A stretch of 64,000 nt of DNA from Allobosea sp. GTDB lineage: Bacteria > Pseudomonadota > Alphaproteobacteria > Rhizobiales > Beijerinckiaceae. The stretch covers positions 310,001-374,000 of the forward strand of contig JAAEQB010000012.1 in assembly GCA_024231975.1 (NCBI GenBank), in the 5' to 3' direction. Position numbers and translations under genes: made by a program. A model generated the notes under the pieces. The model was given only the letters and a program-made list of their open reading frames with translations. It searched no databases and had not been told where the DNA came from. This document shows, one piece after another, positions 35,134 to 44,610 of the stretch. Each line of letters opens with the position of its first letter. Within the stretch, counting starts at the first letter, position 1.

Positions 35134-35232
35134 GTCCCGGGCGCAGCGAAGCGAAGACCCGGGACCCATGCCTGAACCGTTCCGGAATGGATCCTGGATC
35201 GGCGCCGCTGACGCGGCTTGTCCGGGATGAAC
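35134..35232. repeat. Dispersed GC-rich repeat (GTCCCGGG...CCCGGGAC type)
   Basis: GTCCCGGG (35134-35141) and CCCGGGAC (35158-35165) form a perfect 8-base inverted repeat around a purine-rich AGCGAAGCGAAG core. A mixed GGATCC-containing stretch follows and ends in TTGTCCGGGATGA. This composition matches the intergenic repeats common in Bosea, Bradyrhizobium and relatives. No second copy was noticed in the window, so the repeat nature rests on memory of the type. Confidence 0.55.
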
Positions 35233-35261
35233 GCGCTATCTCCGGATAAGCCCTTGCGCCC

Positions 35262-36701
35262 TCAGGCGTTCAGCACCTTGCCATAGGCGTCGAGCACGGC
35301 CTCCTTCATCGTCTCCGACAGGGTCGGATGCGGGAAGATGGTGTGCATCAGCTCTTCCTCGGTGGTCTCGAGGTTCATCGCGACCACGAAGCCCTGGATC
35401 AGCTCGGTGACCTCCGCGCCGACCATGTGGGCACCGAGCAGCTTGCCGGTCTTGGCGTCGAAGATCGTCTTGACCATGCCCGAGTCCTCACCGAGCGCCA
35501 CCGCCTTGCCGTTGGCGACGAAGTTGAAGCGGCCGACCTTGAGCTGGTGGCCGGCCTCCTTGGCCTTGGCTTCGGTCAGGCCGACGCTGGCGATCTGCGG
35601 GTGGCAATAGGTACAGCCCGGGATCATCGCCTTGTCCATCGGGTGCGGGTGCAGGCCCTTGATCGCCTCGACGCAGATCACCGCCTCATGCTCGGCCTTG
35701 TGCGCCAGCATCGGCGGGCCGGCGACGTCGCCGATCGCATATATGCCCTTCACATTGGTGCGGCAGAGCCCGTCGATTGCAATCACGCCGCGATCGAGCT
35801 TCACGCCGAGCGCCTCCAGGCCCAGATTCTCGACATTGGCGACGACGCCGACCGCCGAGATCATCCGCTCGGCGGTGATCGTCTGCTTGTTGCCCTTGTC
35901 GTCCTCGATATGGGCTGTGACGGAGTTCGCACCCTTCTCGACCTTGGTGACCTTGGTCGAGGTCAGGATCTTCATGCCCTGCTTCTCGAAGGCTTTTCGC
36001 GCGAAGGCGCCGATCTCGGCATCCTCGACGGGAACGACCTGCTGCATCACCTCAACCACCGTCACCTCGGCACCGAGCGTGCGGTAGAACGAGGCGAACT
36101 CGATGCCGATCGCACCCGAGCCCATCACCACCATCGATTTCGGCATGGTCGGCGGCACCAGCGCCTCGAAATAGGTCCAGATCAGCTTGCCGTCCGGTTC
36201 CAGCCCGGGCAGCACCCGCGGGCGGGCGCCGGTCGCGACGATGATGTGGTCGGCGGTGTAGGTGCCCTCGCCCTTGGCGCCCTTCGGGATCGGCCCCTGC
36301 GGCTGCATCGCCGGCTTCTTGGTCGGCGCGACCACGATGGTGTTGGCCTTGGTGAGCTTGGCCTCGCCCCAGATCACGTCGACCTTGTTCTTCTTCATCA
36401 GGAACTGGACGCCGTTGTTCATGCGCACCGCGATGCCGCGCGAACGCTTCACCACCGCTTCCAGGTCCGCCTTGAACGAGCCTTCCAGCGTCAGCCCGTA
36501 ATCCTTGGCGTGCTGGCCGTAATGCAGGATCTCGGCCGAGCGCAGAAGAGCCTTGGTCGGGATGCAGCCCCAGTTCGAGCAGATGCCGGCGAGGTGCTCG
36601 CGCTCGACGATCGCGGTCTTGAAGCCAAGCTGCGCCGCGCGGATCGCCGCGACATAGCCGCCTGGGCCGGAGCCGATGATGATGATGTCGTAGTCAGCCA
36701 T
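35262..36701 (-). CDS. lpdA: Dihydrolipoyl dehydrogenase (E3)
   Basis: A 479-residue flavoprotein. It has the FAD motif GSGPGGYVAAIRAAQLG, the redox-active pair in GICSNWGCIPTK (Cys41 and Cys46), an NAD motif GSGAIGIEFASFYRTLG, the second FAD motif GIYAIGDVAGPPML and a C-terminal interface with HPHPTLSE (catalytic His). The first Cys region is GICSNWGC rather than the GGTCLNVGC of many Lpd proteins; this variant is common in alphaproteobacterial Pdh-linked enzymes. It reoxidises dihydrolipoyl groups of the pyruvate dehydrogenase complex and ends the pdh operon. Confidence 0.96.
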   Translation of the reverse strand: MADYDIIIIGSGPGGYVAAIRAAQLGFKTAIVEREHLAGICSNWGCIPTKALLRSAEILHYGQHAKDYGLTLEGSFKADLEAVVKRSRGIAVRMNNGVQFLMKKNKVDVIWGEAKLTKANTIVVAPTKKPAMQPQGPIPKGAKGEGTYTADHIIVATGARPRVLPGLEPDGKLIWTYFEALVPPTMPKSMVVMGSGAIGIEFASFYRTLGAEVTVVEVMQQVVPVEDAEIGAFARKAFEKQGMKILTSTKVTKVEKGANSVTAHIEDDKGNKQTITAERMISAVGVVANVENLGLEALGVKLDRGVIAIDGLCRTNVKGIYAIGDVAGPPMLAHKAEHEAVICVEAIKGLHPHPMDKAMIPGCTYCHPQIASVGLTEAKAKEAGHQLKVGRFNFVANGKAVALGEDSGMVKTIFDAKTGKLLGAHMVGAEVTELIQGFVVAMNLETTEEELMHTIFPHPTLSETMKEAVLDAYGKVLNA

Positions 36702-36776
36702 GGGAAATGCCTCGGCTCGTTCTGCCCACCGCGGGCAGTGTTGATGGTGCGGGGCAAGGCCCCGGTCGAATATCGT

Positions 36777-37469
36777 TTACGGGCCCGCGATCCGCAGCGC
36801 CGGTCCGCGCGCCGGCAGCGGCAGGCCGAGCAGGCCGTCGACGACGGGCGCCAATGCCAGGCCGATCGCGCGCGTATTCTCGGCGTCGAGATGGATGCCA
36901 TCCGCGCCGGTCACGCTCGCGACCTGGGCCGCGTCGAAGAAGTTGACGCCGATCTCGTCGGCGATGCGGCGATAATAGGTCGCCAGCAGCGCCATCTTCT
37001 CGGGCGCGCCCTCCATGAAGAGATTGGCTTCGTGGTCGGGATCATCGGGCATGCGCACCACTGGCGGCGCGACGATCAGCACCTCCGGCACCGGCATGCC
37101 GGGCTCGACCGGCGGGCGCTGCGCCACCTGCGCCAACATGCGCATCGAGCGGGCGACGTCGTAAGGAGCGAGCGAGTGCTGGCGCTGGCAGTCATTGGTG
37201 CCAAGCATCAGGATGACGAGGTCGAGCGGCGCATGGCACTCGAGGAAGAGCGGCAGCAACGAGATTCCGGAGCGATAGGGGCGCAGCGGGTCGTCGAGCG
37301 CAATCCGCCGGCCGTTGAGCCCCTCCTCGATCACGGTGGCGTAGCCGCCGAGCGCCTTCTCCAGCACGCGCGGCCAGCGCACATCGTCGCCATGCCGCTC
37401 CGGCCGGTTGGCGATCCGGCCCCAGGTCAGGGAATCGCCGAAGGCGAGGATGCGGGCCTGGCGGGTCAT
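36777..37469 (-). CDS. SGNH/GDSL-family hydrolase
   Basis: A 230-residue protein with the four SGNH blocks: ILAFGDSLTWG (catalytic Ser), a Gly in EEGLNGRR, MLGTND (Asn) and DGIHLDAEN (Asp-His). It has no signal peptide, so it is cytoplasmic. The family includes arylesterases and acyl-esterases, and the natural substrate is unknown. It sits between pdhC (7 bases upstream) and lpdA, inside the pyruvate dehydrogenase operon; this position is seen in some relatives and may mean a housekeeping esterase role, but that is inference. Confidence 0.85.
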   Translation of the reverse strand: MTRQARILAFGDSLTWGRIANRPERHGDDVRWPRVLEKALGGYATVIEEGLNGRRIALDDPLRPYRSGISLLPLFLECHAPLDLVILMLGTNDCQRQHSLAPYDVARSMRMLAQVAQRPPVEPGMPVPEVLIVAPPVVRMPDDPDHEANLFMEGAPEKMALLATYYRRIADEIGVNFFDAAQVASVTGADGIHLDAENTRAIGLALAPVVDGLLGLPLPARGPALRIAGP

Positions 37470-37476
37470 CGCCGCC

Positions 37477-38832
37477 TCACACCAGCATCGCCATCGGCTT
37501 CTCGATATAGCCCTTGAAGGCCTGGAGCAGCTCGGCGCCGAGCGCCCCGTCGACGGCGCGGTGGTCGGTCGAGAGCGTCACCGACATCACCGTCGCGACG
37601 GCTGGCTGGCCGCCCTTGACGATGACGCGCTGTTCGCCGGCGCCGACCGCCAGGATCGTCGCATGCGGCGGGTTCACCACCGCGGCGAAGTCCTTGACGC
37701 CGAACATGCCGAGATTCGAGACCGCCGTGGTGCCGCCCTGATACTCCTCGGGCTTCAGCTTGCGCGCTTTCGCCCGCGCCGCCATGTCCTTCATCTCGTT
37801 GGAGATCTGGCTCAGCGTCTTGTGGCAGGCGTCGCGGATGATCGGGGTGATCAGCCCGCCCGGGATCGAGACGGCGACGCCGACATCGGCATGCTTGTGC
37901 TTGAGCATGGCGCTGTCGGTCCAGGAGACGTTGGCATCCGGCACGGCCTTGAGCGCCAGAGCGAGCGCCTTGATCACCATGTCGTTGACCGAGAGCTTGT
38001 AGGCCGGCTTGCCGTCCTTCTCCGGCGCGGCGGCATTGAGCTCGGCCCGCAGCTTCAGCAGCGCGTCGAGCTCGCAATCCAGCGTGACGTAGAAGTGCGG
38101 GATGGTCTGCTTGGCTTCGGTCAGGCGACGCGCGATCGTCTTGCGCATGCCGTCATGCGGGATCTCCTCATAGGAGCCTGGCGCGAACAGCTTCTTGGTC
38201 TGCTCGTCCGAGGGGCCGGTCGCGAGCGGCGCAGCGGCGGGCTTGGGCGCGGCAGGAGCGCCGGCCGCGGGAGCCGGCGCAGCCTTGGCCGCGCCGCCCT
38301 GCTTGGCGGCCTCGATGTCCTTCTCGACGATGCGGCCATGCGGACCCGAGCCCTGGACCTTGCCGAGATCGATGCCGGCGTCCTTGGCGAGGCGACGCGC
38401 CAGCGGCGAGGCGAAGGGGCGGTTGCTGCCGGAAGCGGGCGCTGCGGCCTGCGCCACGGGCGCCGGAGCGGCTGCGGCCGGAGCGGCAGCAGGGGCCGGA
38501 GCTGGTTCACCCGCCTTGCCGTCCGCCTTCGGAGCGGGCTCGCTCTTGGCCGGCGCAGCGCTCGGCGCCGAGACGCTCTTGGCGTCCTCGCCTTCGCCGG
38601 CGATCACACCGATCACTTCGTTGACGGCGACGTCGACGGTGCCTTCCGGCACGACGATCTTGGCCAAAATGCCCTCGTCGACCGCCTCGACTTCCATAGT
38701 CGCCTTGTCGGTCTCGATCTCGGCGATGATGTCGCCGGACTTGATCGTGTCGCCTTCCTTCTTCAGCCATTTGGCGAGATTGCCCTTCTCCATGGTGGGA
38801 GAGAGCGCGGGCATCAGGATGTTGGTCGGCAT
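37477..38832 (-). CDS. pdhC: Pyruvate dehydrogenase E2, dihydrolipoyl acetyltransferase
   Basis: A 451-residue protein. A lipoyl domain occupies residues 1-80, with the lipoylated Lys43 in ETDKATME. An Ala/Pro/Lys-rich linker follows, then a peripheral subunit-binding domain near 140-175 (ASPLARRLAKDAGIDL), a second linker and the catalytic acyltransferase domain ending with the active-site phrase TDHRAVDGALG. It transfers acetyl groups to CoA and forms the complex core. The start ATG 38832 is 11 bases after the stop of an inserted orphan gene and not directly after pdhB. Confidence 0.97.
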   Translation of the reverse strand: MPTNILMPALSPTMEKGNLAKWLKKEGDTIKSGDIIAEIETDKATMEVEAVDEGILAKIVVPEGTVDVAVNEVIGVIAGEGEDAKSVSAPSAAPAKSEPAPKADGKAGEPAPAPAAAPAAAAPAPVAQAAAPASGSNRPFASPLARRLAKDAGIDLGKVQGSGPHGRIVEKDIEAAKQGGAAKAAPAPAAGAPAAPKPAAAPLATGPSDEQTKKLFAPGSYEEIPHDGMRKTIARRLTEAKQTIPHFYVTLDCELDALLKLRAELNAAAPEKDGKPAYKLSVNDMVIKALALALKAVPDANVSWTDSAMLKHKHADVGVAVSIPGGLITPIIRDACHKTLSQISNEMKDMAARAKARKLKPEEYQGGTTAVSNLGMFGVKDFAAVVNPPHATILAVGAGEQRVIVKGGQPAVATVMSVTLSTDHRAVDGALGAELLQAFKGYIEKPMAMLV

Positions 38833-38843
38833 TTTACGACACC

Positions 38844-39392
38844 TCAAAGAAGCAGTTTGTTGATTAGCTTCTCAATTGACTTATTCAGGCCGTTTTCGAG
38901 CCCCCTCGAAATCCCAATCGCAGTACCAACAGCTATGATCCCGATAGGAACGCTGATGAGCAACAGCGGCGAACCGCTTGGGGCAATCTGAAAACCGATA
39001 TACGTGCCAATTGTAACAGCAGAGGCGGTCTTAGTTAGCGTACGCCAATCCAACTCTGCTGGTGGAGAATTCTCGACGATAATCGTGTTCGACCCGAAGA
39101 AGCGTGAAAACGGAAGGAAATCAGCGCTACGACGGACCATTAAGGCACGATCAATGTCATCATTACCGAAGAACAGCCCCTCCAGAAACGTCTGCAGGAC
39201 AAACGCTGCATCTAGACCAACTGGCTGAGGTGCAATCTTTCCATCGAAAACACCTGACAGTTCGTCGGACGAGAATGTTCGCTCACCAGATCGAAAGAAC
39301 GCGAAACCTACCCCAAAATTAATAGCATCGACTGCCCCGAACCGTTGAAGCTCGTTGTCATCGAAGTACATTTCGGTGCGTATTACGCGCAT
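38844..39392 (-). CDS. Orphan protein with C-terminal hydrophobic segments, inserted between pdhB and pdhC
   Basis: A 182-residue protein that I do not recognise. The first 110 residues are soluble, with aromatic-rich patches (NFGVGFAFFRSGERTF, FLEGLFFGNDDID). Two hydrophobic stretches follow near residues 122-142 (TIGTYIGFQIAPSGSPLLL) and 143-160 (ISVPIGIIAVGTAIGIS), and the protein ends in a basic helix with KSIEKLINKLLL. The gene is clearly richer in A and T than its neighbours. It is spaced by 11 bases from pdhB and by 11 from pdhC, in the same direction, so it should be co-transcribed. ATG 39392 is used because a longer frame overlaps pdhB. It looks horizontally acquired. It could be a membrane-active protein or a nuclease-free effector, but no evidence points to either. 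Confidence 0.65.
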   Translation of the reverse strand: MRVIRTEMYFDDNELQRFGAVDAINFGVGFAFFRSGERTFSSDELSGVFDGKIAPQPVGLDAAFVLQTFLEGLFFGNDDIDRALMVRRSADFLPFSRFFGSNTIIVENSPPAELDWRTLTKTASAVTIGTYIGFQIAPSGSPLLLISVPIGIIAVGTAIGISRGLENGLNKSIEKLINKLLL

Positions 39393-39403
39393 CCGAGTTG
39401 GCC

Positions 39404-40807
<1,404 letters not shown>

Positions 40808-40873
40808 TTACGCACCCGGAGTTCTGGAATAGCCGCGAGGGCTGAAATGGGCGGGGAGGATCGGGCGCGGCCG

Positions 40874-41959
40874 TCAGGCCTGCGCCGGCTCCAGCAGGAT
40901 GTCGGTGTAGAGCTCGGACGGATCCGGCTCTGGGTCATGCGTCGCGAACTCGGCGGCGTCGTTGACGATCTCGCGGACCTTGGCGTCGATCGCCTTGAGC
41001 TCGTCCTCGCCGACCTTGTGCTCGCGGGTCAGACGGGCGCGGACCTGCTCGATCGGGTCGTGCTCCTCGCGCATGCGCTGGACCTCGTCCTTCGAGCGGT
41101 ACTTCGCCGGGTCGGACATGGAATGGCCGCGATAGCGATAGGTCTGCATCTCCAGGATATAGGGGCCCTTGCCGGAGCGGGCATGCTCGATGGCGCGGTT
41201 CGCAGCCTCGCGCACGGCGCGGACATCCATGCCGTCGACCTGCTCGCCCGGGATGCCGAAGGAGACGCCCCGCTTGGAGAAATCGGTCTGGGCCGAGGCG
41301 CGGTTGACCGCAGTGCCCATGGCGTAGCGGTTGTTCTCGATTACGAACACGACCGGCAGCTTCCAGAGCTCGGCCATGTTGAAGCTCTCATAGACCTGGC
41401 CCTGATTGGCGGCGCCATCGCCGAAATAGGCCATCGATACGCGGCCATCCTGGCGGTACCAGTTGGCGAAGCCGAGGCCGGCGCCGAGCGAAACCTGCGC
41501 GCCGACGATGCCGTGGCCGCCATAGAAGTTCTTCTCGCGGCTGAACATGTGCATCGAGCCGCCCTTGCCGTGCGAGTAACCGCCGCGCCGGCCGGTGAGC
41601 TCGGCCATCACGCCGCGCGATTCCATACCGCAGGCCAGCATGTGGCCGTGGTCGCGATAGCCGGTGATGACCTGGTCGCCGTCCTTGGAGGCCATCTGCA
41701 TGCCGATGACCACGGCTTCCTGGCCGATATAGAGATGGCAGAAGCCGCCGATCAGGCCCATGCCGTACATCTGGCCCGCCTTCTCCTCGAAGCGGCGGAT
41801 CAGCAGCATCTCGCGATAGGCGTGGAGCTCTTCCTCCTTGTTGAAGGTCGGAACGTTCGACAGCGCCTTGGCCGCACCTTTCGAAGCGCTCTTCGCTGGC
41901 GTCTTAGCGGCCCCCTTGGCAGGCGCCCCTGCTTTCGTCTTCCGTGCGGCAATGGCCAT
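40874..41959 (-). CDS. pdhA: Pyruvate dehydrogenase E1 alpha subunit
   Basis: A 361-residue protein with the E1 alpha pattern. It has MLLIRRFEEKAGQMYGMGLI, GFCHLYIGQEAV, a GHGIVGAQVSLGAGLGFAN segment, the TPP/metal motif MAYFGDGAANQGQVYESFN and YRYRGHSMSDPAKYR, which is the phosphorylation-loop region of the mitochondrial enzyme. The N-terminus is a basic, Ala/Lys-rich tail of about 40 residues. It starts the pdh operon and is preceded by a 19-base palindrome on its upstream side. Confidence 0.97.
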   Translation of the reverse strand: MAIAARKTKAGAPAKGAAKTPAKSASKGAAKALSNVPTFNKEEELHAYREMLLIRRFEEKAGQMYGMGLIGGFCHLYIGQEAVVIGMQMASKDGDQVITGYRDHGHMLACGMESRGVMAELTGRRGGYSHGKGGSMHMFSREKNFYGGHGIVGAQVSLGAGLGFANWYRQDGRVSMAYFGDGAANQGQVYESFNMAELWKLPVVFVIENNRYAMGTAVNRASAQTDFSKRGVSFGIPGEQVDGMDVRAVREAANRAIEHARSGKGPYILEMQTYRYRGHSMSDPAKYRSKDEVQRMREEHDPIEQVRARLTREHKVGEDELKAIDAKVREIVNDAAEFATHDPEPDPSELYTDILLEPAQA

Positions 41960-42076
41960 GAACGGTCCTCCCGAGCTCTCCTGCTTTGGTTGTAGAGGAA
42001 GCCCCAGAGCTTGGCGAGACGGGCATCTCGCACTGCAACATCGTCTAACTATCTGTCATTGCTGATATAATGTTGT

Positions 42077-42095
42077 TTAACCGATTATCGGTTAA
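42077..42095. promoter_or_regulatory. Near-perfect 19-bp palindrome upstream of pdhA, candidate operator
   Basis: TTAACCGAT and ATCGGTTAA flank one central base. It lies 118 bases before the pdhA start codon in an A/T-rich stretch that differs from the GC-rich surroundings and probably holds the operon's promoter. The symmetry is typical of a dimeric repressor's site; the binding protein is unknown. Confidence 0.6.
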
Positions 42096-42242
42096 TCGAT
42101 CTTTTTGCGACTATTGACGTTGGGAAAGCCGGTGCAGCACCGGCCCGATCGAACCCTGCGGCCCGGCCAGAAATGCCATGTTCGAGCTGAAAGAGAGATC
42201 GTTTCAGCGCCGGGTTTACGGCCCGACGGCAGCGGGGCAGCC

Positions 42243-42554
42243 TCAGCGCCCCATGATGACGACGTCGTTGCGGTGGACGCGCCCGAGCATGGCGCGCGCC
42301 CGCTCCTCGAGCAGGTCGCGATCGATCGCCTCGTCGCGCATCAGGCCCAGGCGCTTCTCCCAGTCCTGCCGTTCGACGGTCAGGCTGGCGATCTCGGCTT
42401 CCATCTCGCCGAGCTTCTCGCGCAGGCCGGCCGATGTCTCGAGCCCGCGAGCACCATGCTGCGCGTGGAACAGGAAATAGCCGACGACAGCGCTCGACAC
42501 GAGGTAGAGCGCGAGCGTGACGAGGACGGAGCGGAGGCCGCGGCGGATGACCAT
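42243..42554 (-). CDS. ftsB: Septum formation initiator FtsB/DivIC-like protein
   Basis: A 103-residue protein with one N-terminal membrane segment (LVTLALYLVSSAVVGYFLF) followed by a coiled coil (residues about 35-75, LREKLGEMEAEIASLTVERQDWEKRL, shown here only as two parts: LREKLGEMEAEIASL and TVERQDWEKRL). It ends in a short region with DLLEERARAMLG, the FtsB/DivIC pattern. It takes part in the FtsQ-FtsB-FtsL divisome complex. Its position upstream of pdhA is common in alphaproteobacteria. The gap to pdhA is 283 bases and holds a palindrome. Confidence 0.88.
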   Translation of the reverse strand: MVIRRGLRSVLVTLALYLVSSAVVGYFLFHAQHGARGLETSAGLREKLGEMEAEIASLTVERQDWEKRLGLMRDEAIDRDLLEERARAMLGRVHRNDVVIMGR

Positions 42555-42588
42555 GGCACCACGGTAGGGGCGCTTGGTTTATGCGTCG

Positions 42589-43713
42589 TTAACGATGCGC
42601 GCCAATCACGCTCAGGGCCGGGTCGCCCGGAGTGGCCGCACCTCGCCCCAGTGCGATCAGATCGGACTCGATCCGGCGTGCGATCGGCAGCCGATAATGC
42701 GCCGGATCCCAGTAATTCGAATCCTCGCGTGTGAGCACCGATGGATGTGCGTAGTCGGCGACCACGGCGTTCTGGCGCATTGCAATCGCCGCGATCTCGG
42801 CCTTGCAGGCGGCGAAGCGCTGCCAAGCGGCGCTGCCCTCGCGCGGCATCGCGCCGGCATGGACCGGCGGCAGCACGATCAGGCGTCGCGTCGTGGCCGG
42901 AAAGGCGGCCAGGCCCTGCTCCAGCCAGGCGAGCGCCGGAAAGCGCCAGCTCGCGCGCTCGGCAGCCGGGACTTCGGCTGCAGGCGCTTGCGGCGCGAGA
43001 TCGGGCGCATGGCCGCCATGGTCGCGATAGAGATGAAACCGTGCGCGGGCGAGGTCATAGGTGCCCTCGGGCGGGGTGAAGACCTCGTAGCCGTCGCCGC
43101 GCAGGCGCTGCGGCTGCAGGCCGAGCCGGTGCGCGGCCAGGCGCAGCGCGATCTCAAGCGTGGTGAAGTTGAGCTGCTTCGGCCAGTCGTTCCAGGCGCT
43201 GTCGTCATAGAGCCAGGGCGGGAACGGCCGCGGCGTCAGCCGACGCGCCTCGTCGGTGGCATCGGCCTCGCACCAGGTCTGGTCGATGCCCCAGATCACC
43301 GTATCGGGTGAAGCGACCTTGCGTGCGAACAAGCCAGCGAGCTGGGCCTGCTCCCAGGGCGTCGCGGCGTTCATGCCGAGATTGGCGAAGCGGGCGGACA
43401 GCCCTTCCGACAGGATCCGCGGATCGAGCAGCCGCATGGTCGAGGTGCCGATGACCGCCGAATCGAAGGCGCCTGACTTGACGATCTGCGGGTACATGAA
43501 GCGCTGGTTGAGATCCATCAGCGGCCGCGCCGGCTGCCCTGCGCGGATGCGCACTCCATAGGGATCGAGCGCGACGATGAAGCCGAGCAGCATCGCGGCC
43601 AGCATCAGCGCAGCGAGCGCAAACGTCAGCGTCCAGCCGCGCCAGCCTTGCTGTGCGCCACCCGAAATCGCTCCTGTCACATACTCGCTCGCCATCGGTG
43701 CGGCTTCTGCCAC
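42589..43713 (-). CDS. Single-pass membrane protein, possible SGNH/AlgJ-like acyltransferase relative
   Basis: A 374-residue protein with one membrane segment near the N-terminus (WTLTFALAALMLAAMLLGF) and a long, probably periplasmic, domain. That domain has a strand followed by GTSTMRLLDPRIL, a serine in the position used by SGNH-type enzymes, a middle TVIWGIDQTW segment and a late YWDPAHYR, which could supply the Asp-His pair. This resembles AlgJ/AlgX/DltD-like proteins, but the likeness is only a motif by eye. It lies 34 bases upstream of ftsB on the same strand and 63 bases from tRNA-Lys, which reads the other way. Confidence 0.55.
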   Translation of the reverse strand: MAEAAPMASEYVTGAISGGAQQGWRGWTLTFALAALMLAAMLLGFIVALDPYGVRIRAGQPARPLMDLNQRFMYPQIVKSGAFDSAVIGTSTMRLLDPRILSEGLSARFANLGMNAATPWEQAQLAGLFARKVASPDTVIWGIDQTWCEADATDEARRLTPRPFPPWLYDDSAWNDWPKQLNFTTLEIALRLAAHRLGLQPQRLRGDGYEVFTPPEGTYDLARARFHLYRDHGGHAPDLAPQAPAAEVPAAERASWRFPALAWLEQGLAAFPATTRRLIVLPPVHAGAMPREGSAAWQRFAACKAEIAAIAMRQNAVVADYAHPSVLTREDSNYWDPAHYRLPIARRIESDLIALGRGAATPGDPALSVIGAHR

Positions 43714-43734
43714 GATGTGCCCGCTGGAACAATG

Positions 43735-43763
43735 TTGACCGGCGCGCTGGCCTTGCCTATGTC
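43735..43763 (+). promoter_or_regulatory. Probable sigma70-type promoter of tRNA-Lys
   Basis: TTGACC (-35) and TATGTC (-10) are separated by exactly 17 bases and end 13 bases before the tRNA 5' end, which is a good fit for a tRNA promoter. Confidence 0.65.
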
Positions 43764-43776
43764 AGCGCCCCAGTGA

Positions 43777-43851
43777 GGGCGGGTAGCTCAGTGGTAGAGC
43801 ACGTGACTTTTAATCATGTGGTCGAGGGTTCGATCCCCTCCCCGCTCACCA
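43777..43851 (+). tRNA. tRNA-Lys (anticodon TTT)
   Basis: A complete 75-base cloverleaf. The acceptor GGGCGGG pairs with CCCGCTC (one G-T pair), the D-arm is GCTCAGTGGTAGAGC, the anticodon loop is CTTTTAA in the stem CGTGA/TCATG, and the T-arm contains GGTTCGATC. The discriminator is A and CCA is encoded. The 3' side is followed at once by A/T-rich foreign-looking DNA, as expected for a tRNA used as an integration site. Confidence 0.95.
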
Positions 43852-43873
43852 AAAATATCAAATACTTAGCTAA

Positions 43874-44017
43874 TTACTTTTTGGCCATCGCTTCCCAGAT
43901 TGCTTCCCAATCTGGTTTTTGGGAAGCATCTTGAGCCGGGAATCGACGAATACCGAAAAGCTTTCGGCCGGCATTACCCAGCGCGTCGTGCCGGGTACGC
44001 TTGGGTAGCTTTGTCAG
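43874..44017 (-). pseudogene. C-terminal gene remnant next to tRNA-Lys (possible integrase tail)
   Basis: In this frame 47 residues are open, from just after a stop codon at 44018-44020 to a TAA at 43874-43876, and no ATG is present. They contain RKLFGIRRFPAQD and end in PDWEAIWEAMAKK. Amphipathic, tryptophan-rich endings of this type are seen on site-specific recombinases, but the fragment is too short to assign. It ends 22 bases from the tRNA 3' end, the place where an integrated element's gene would lie. Its frame differs from that of the hypothetical gene just upstream. Confidence 0.35.
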
Positions 44018-44364
44018 TTATCAGCGCTTGCCGCAGCCCGCGCTTCCAATTCGACGACTGCGCCAGCGGAAAGCAGCCTCACCTCGGCCGCATCGAGGAG
44101 CTTTAGCGCTCCCTTCAGCCAGTCGATCGACGATATGAAGTCGTCTTTCATGCTGGCGCCGAGTTCGTCGTCGATCGTGCGGAACATCGTCACTAGACTG
44201 GCCTTCTTCGAGTGCATAACCCTCCAAGCTATGCGCAAGGTGACGATGCAAGCCCGCATTTGCTCATCGAGCTTCTCGCTATCTGGAGAATCGCCAGCGG
44301 CCTCGATCCATGGCTCGAACTCAGCTTCGGCAAGATCTTCGATCGACGCCACATCGGTAGGCAT
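44014..44364 (-). CDS. Hypothetical alpha-helical protein, probably part of a decayed gene
   Basis: A 116-residue acidic, helical protein (IEDLAEAEFEPWIEA, MRACIVTLRIAWRVMHSKKAS, SIDWLKGALKLLDAAEV) with no recognisable domain. A GGAGGCGG site precedes ATG 44364, so it could be expressed as is. However, the same frame continues upstream without interruption to a TAG at 44464-44466, and beyond it for another 48 residues, so it is more likely the C-terminal part of a longer broken gene. A/T content is higher than in the core genes nearby. Confidence 0.45.
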   Translation of the reverse strand: MPTDVASIEDLAEAEFEPWIEAAGDSPDSEKLDEQMRACIVTLRIAWRVMHSKKASLVTMFRTIDDELGASMKDDFISSIDWLKGALKLLDAAEVRLLSAGAVVELEARAAASADN

Positions 44365-44463
44365 CGCGCCTACCGCCTCCAGAATGGCGCGTGCACATGT
44401 CGAGAGCTTCTCAACATCCGTCCAAGGTCGATCGAGTGGAAAGTGAAAATGCCGGGCGAAGGT

Positions 44464-44610
44464 CTACGGGATGAACCGGTGGGCATCGCTACCTAGCTCT
44501 GGGAACAGCTCGTCACCGAGGATGTGAGCCTCGTGGTGGAGCCATTGGCGATAGGCGAAAAGGATTTCGCCATCCTCGGGCAAGCCGGCAGCGTTCGACA
44601 CACACCGATA
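44464..44610 (-). pseudogene. Upstream fragment of the same broken reading frame
   Basis: In the frame of the 44014-44364 gene, an open stretch reads ILFAYRQWLHHEAHILGDEL and ends in SDAHRFIP before the TAG at 44464-44466. It has no ATG; a GTG at 44599-44601 is the first possible start and a TAA lies just before it. The peptide looks protein-like (regular aromatic and acidic pattern), which supports a single older gene split by an in-frame stop. Confidence 0.35.
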
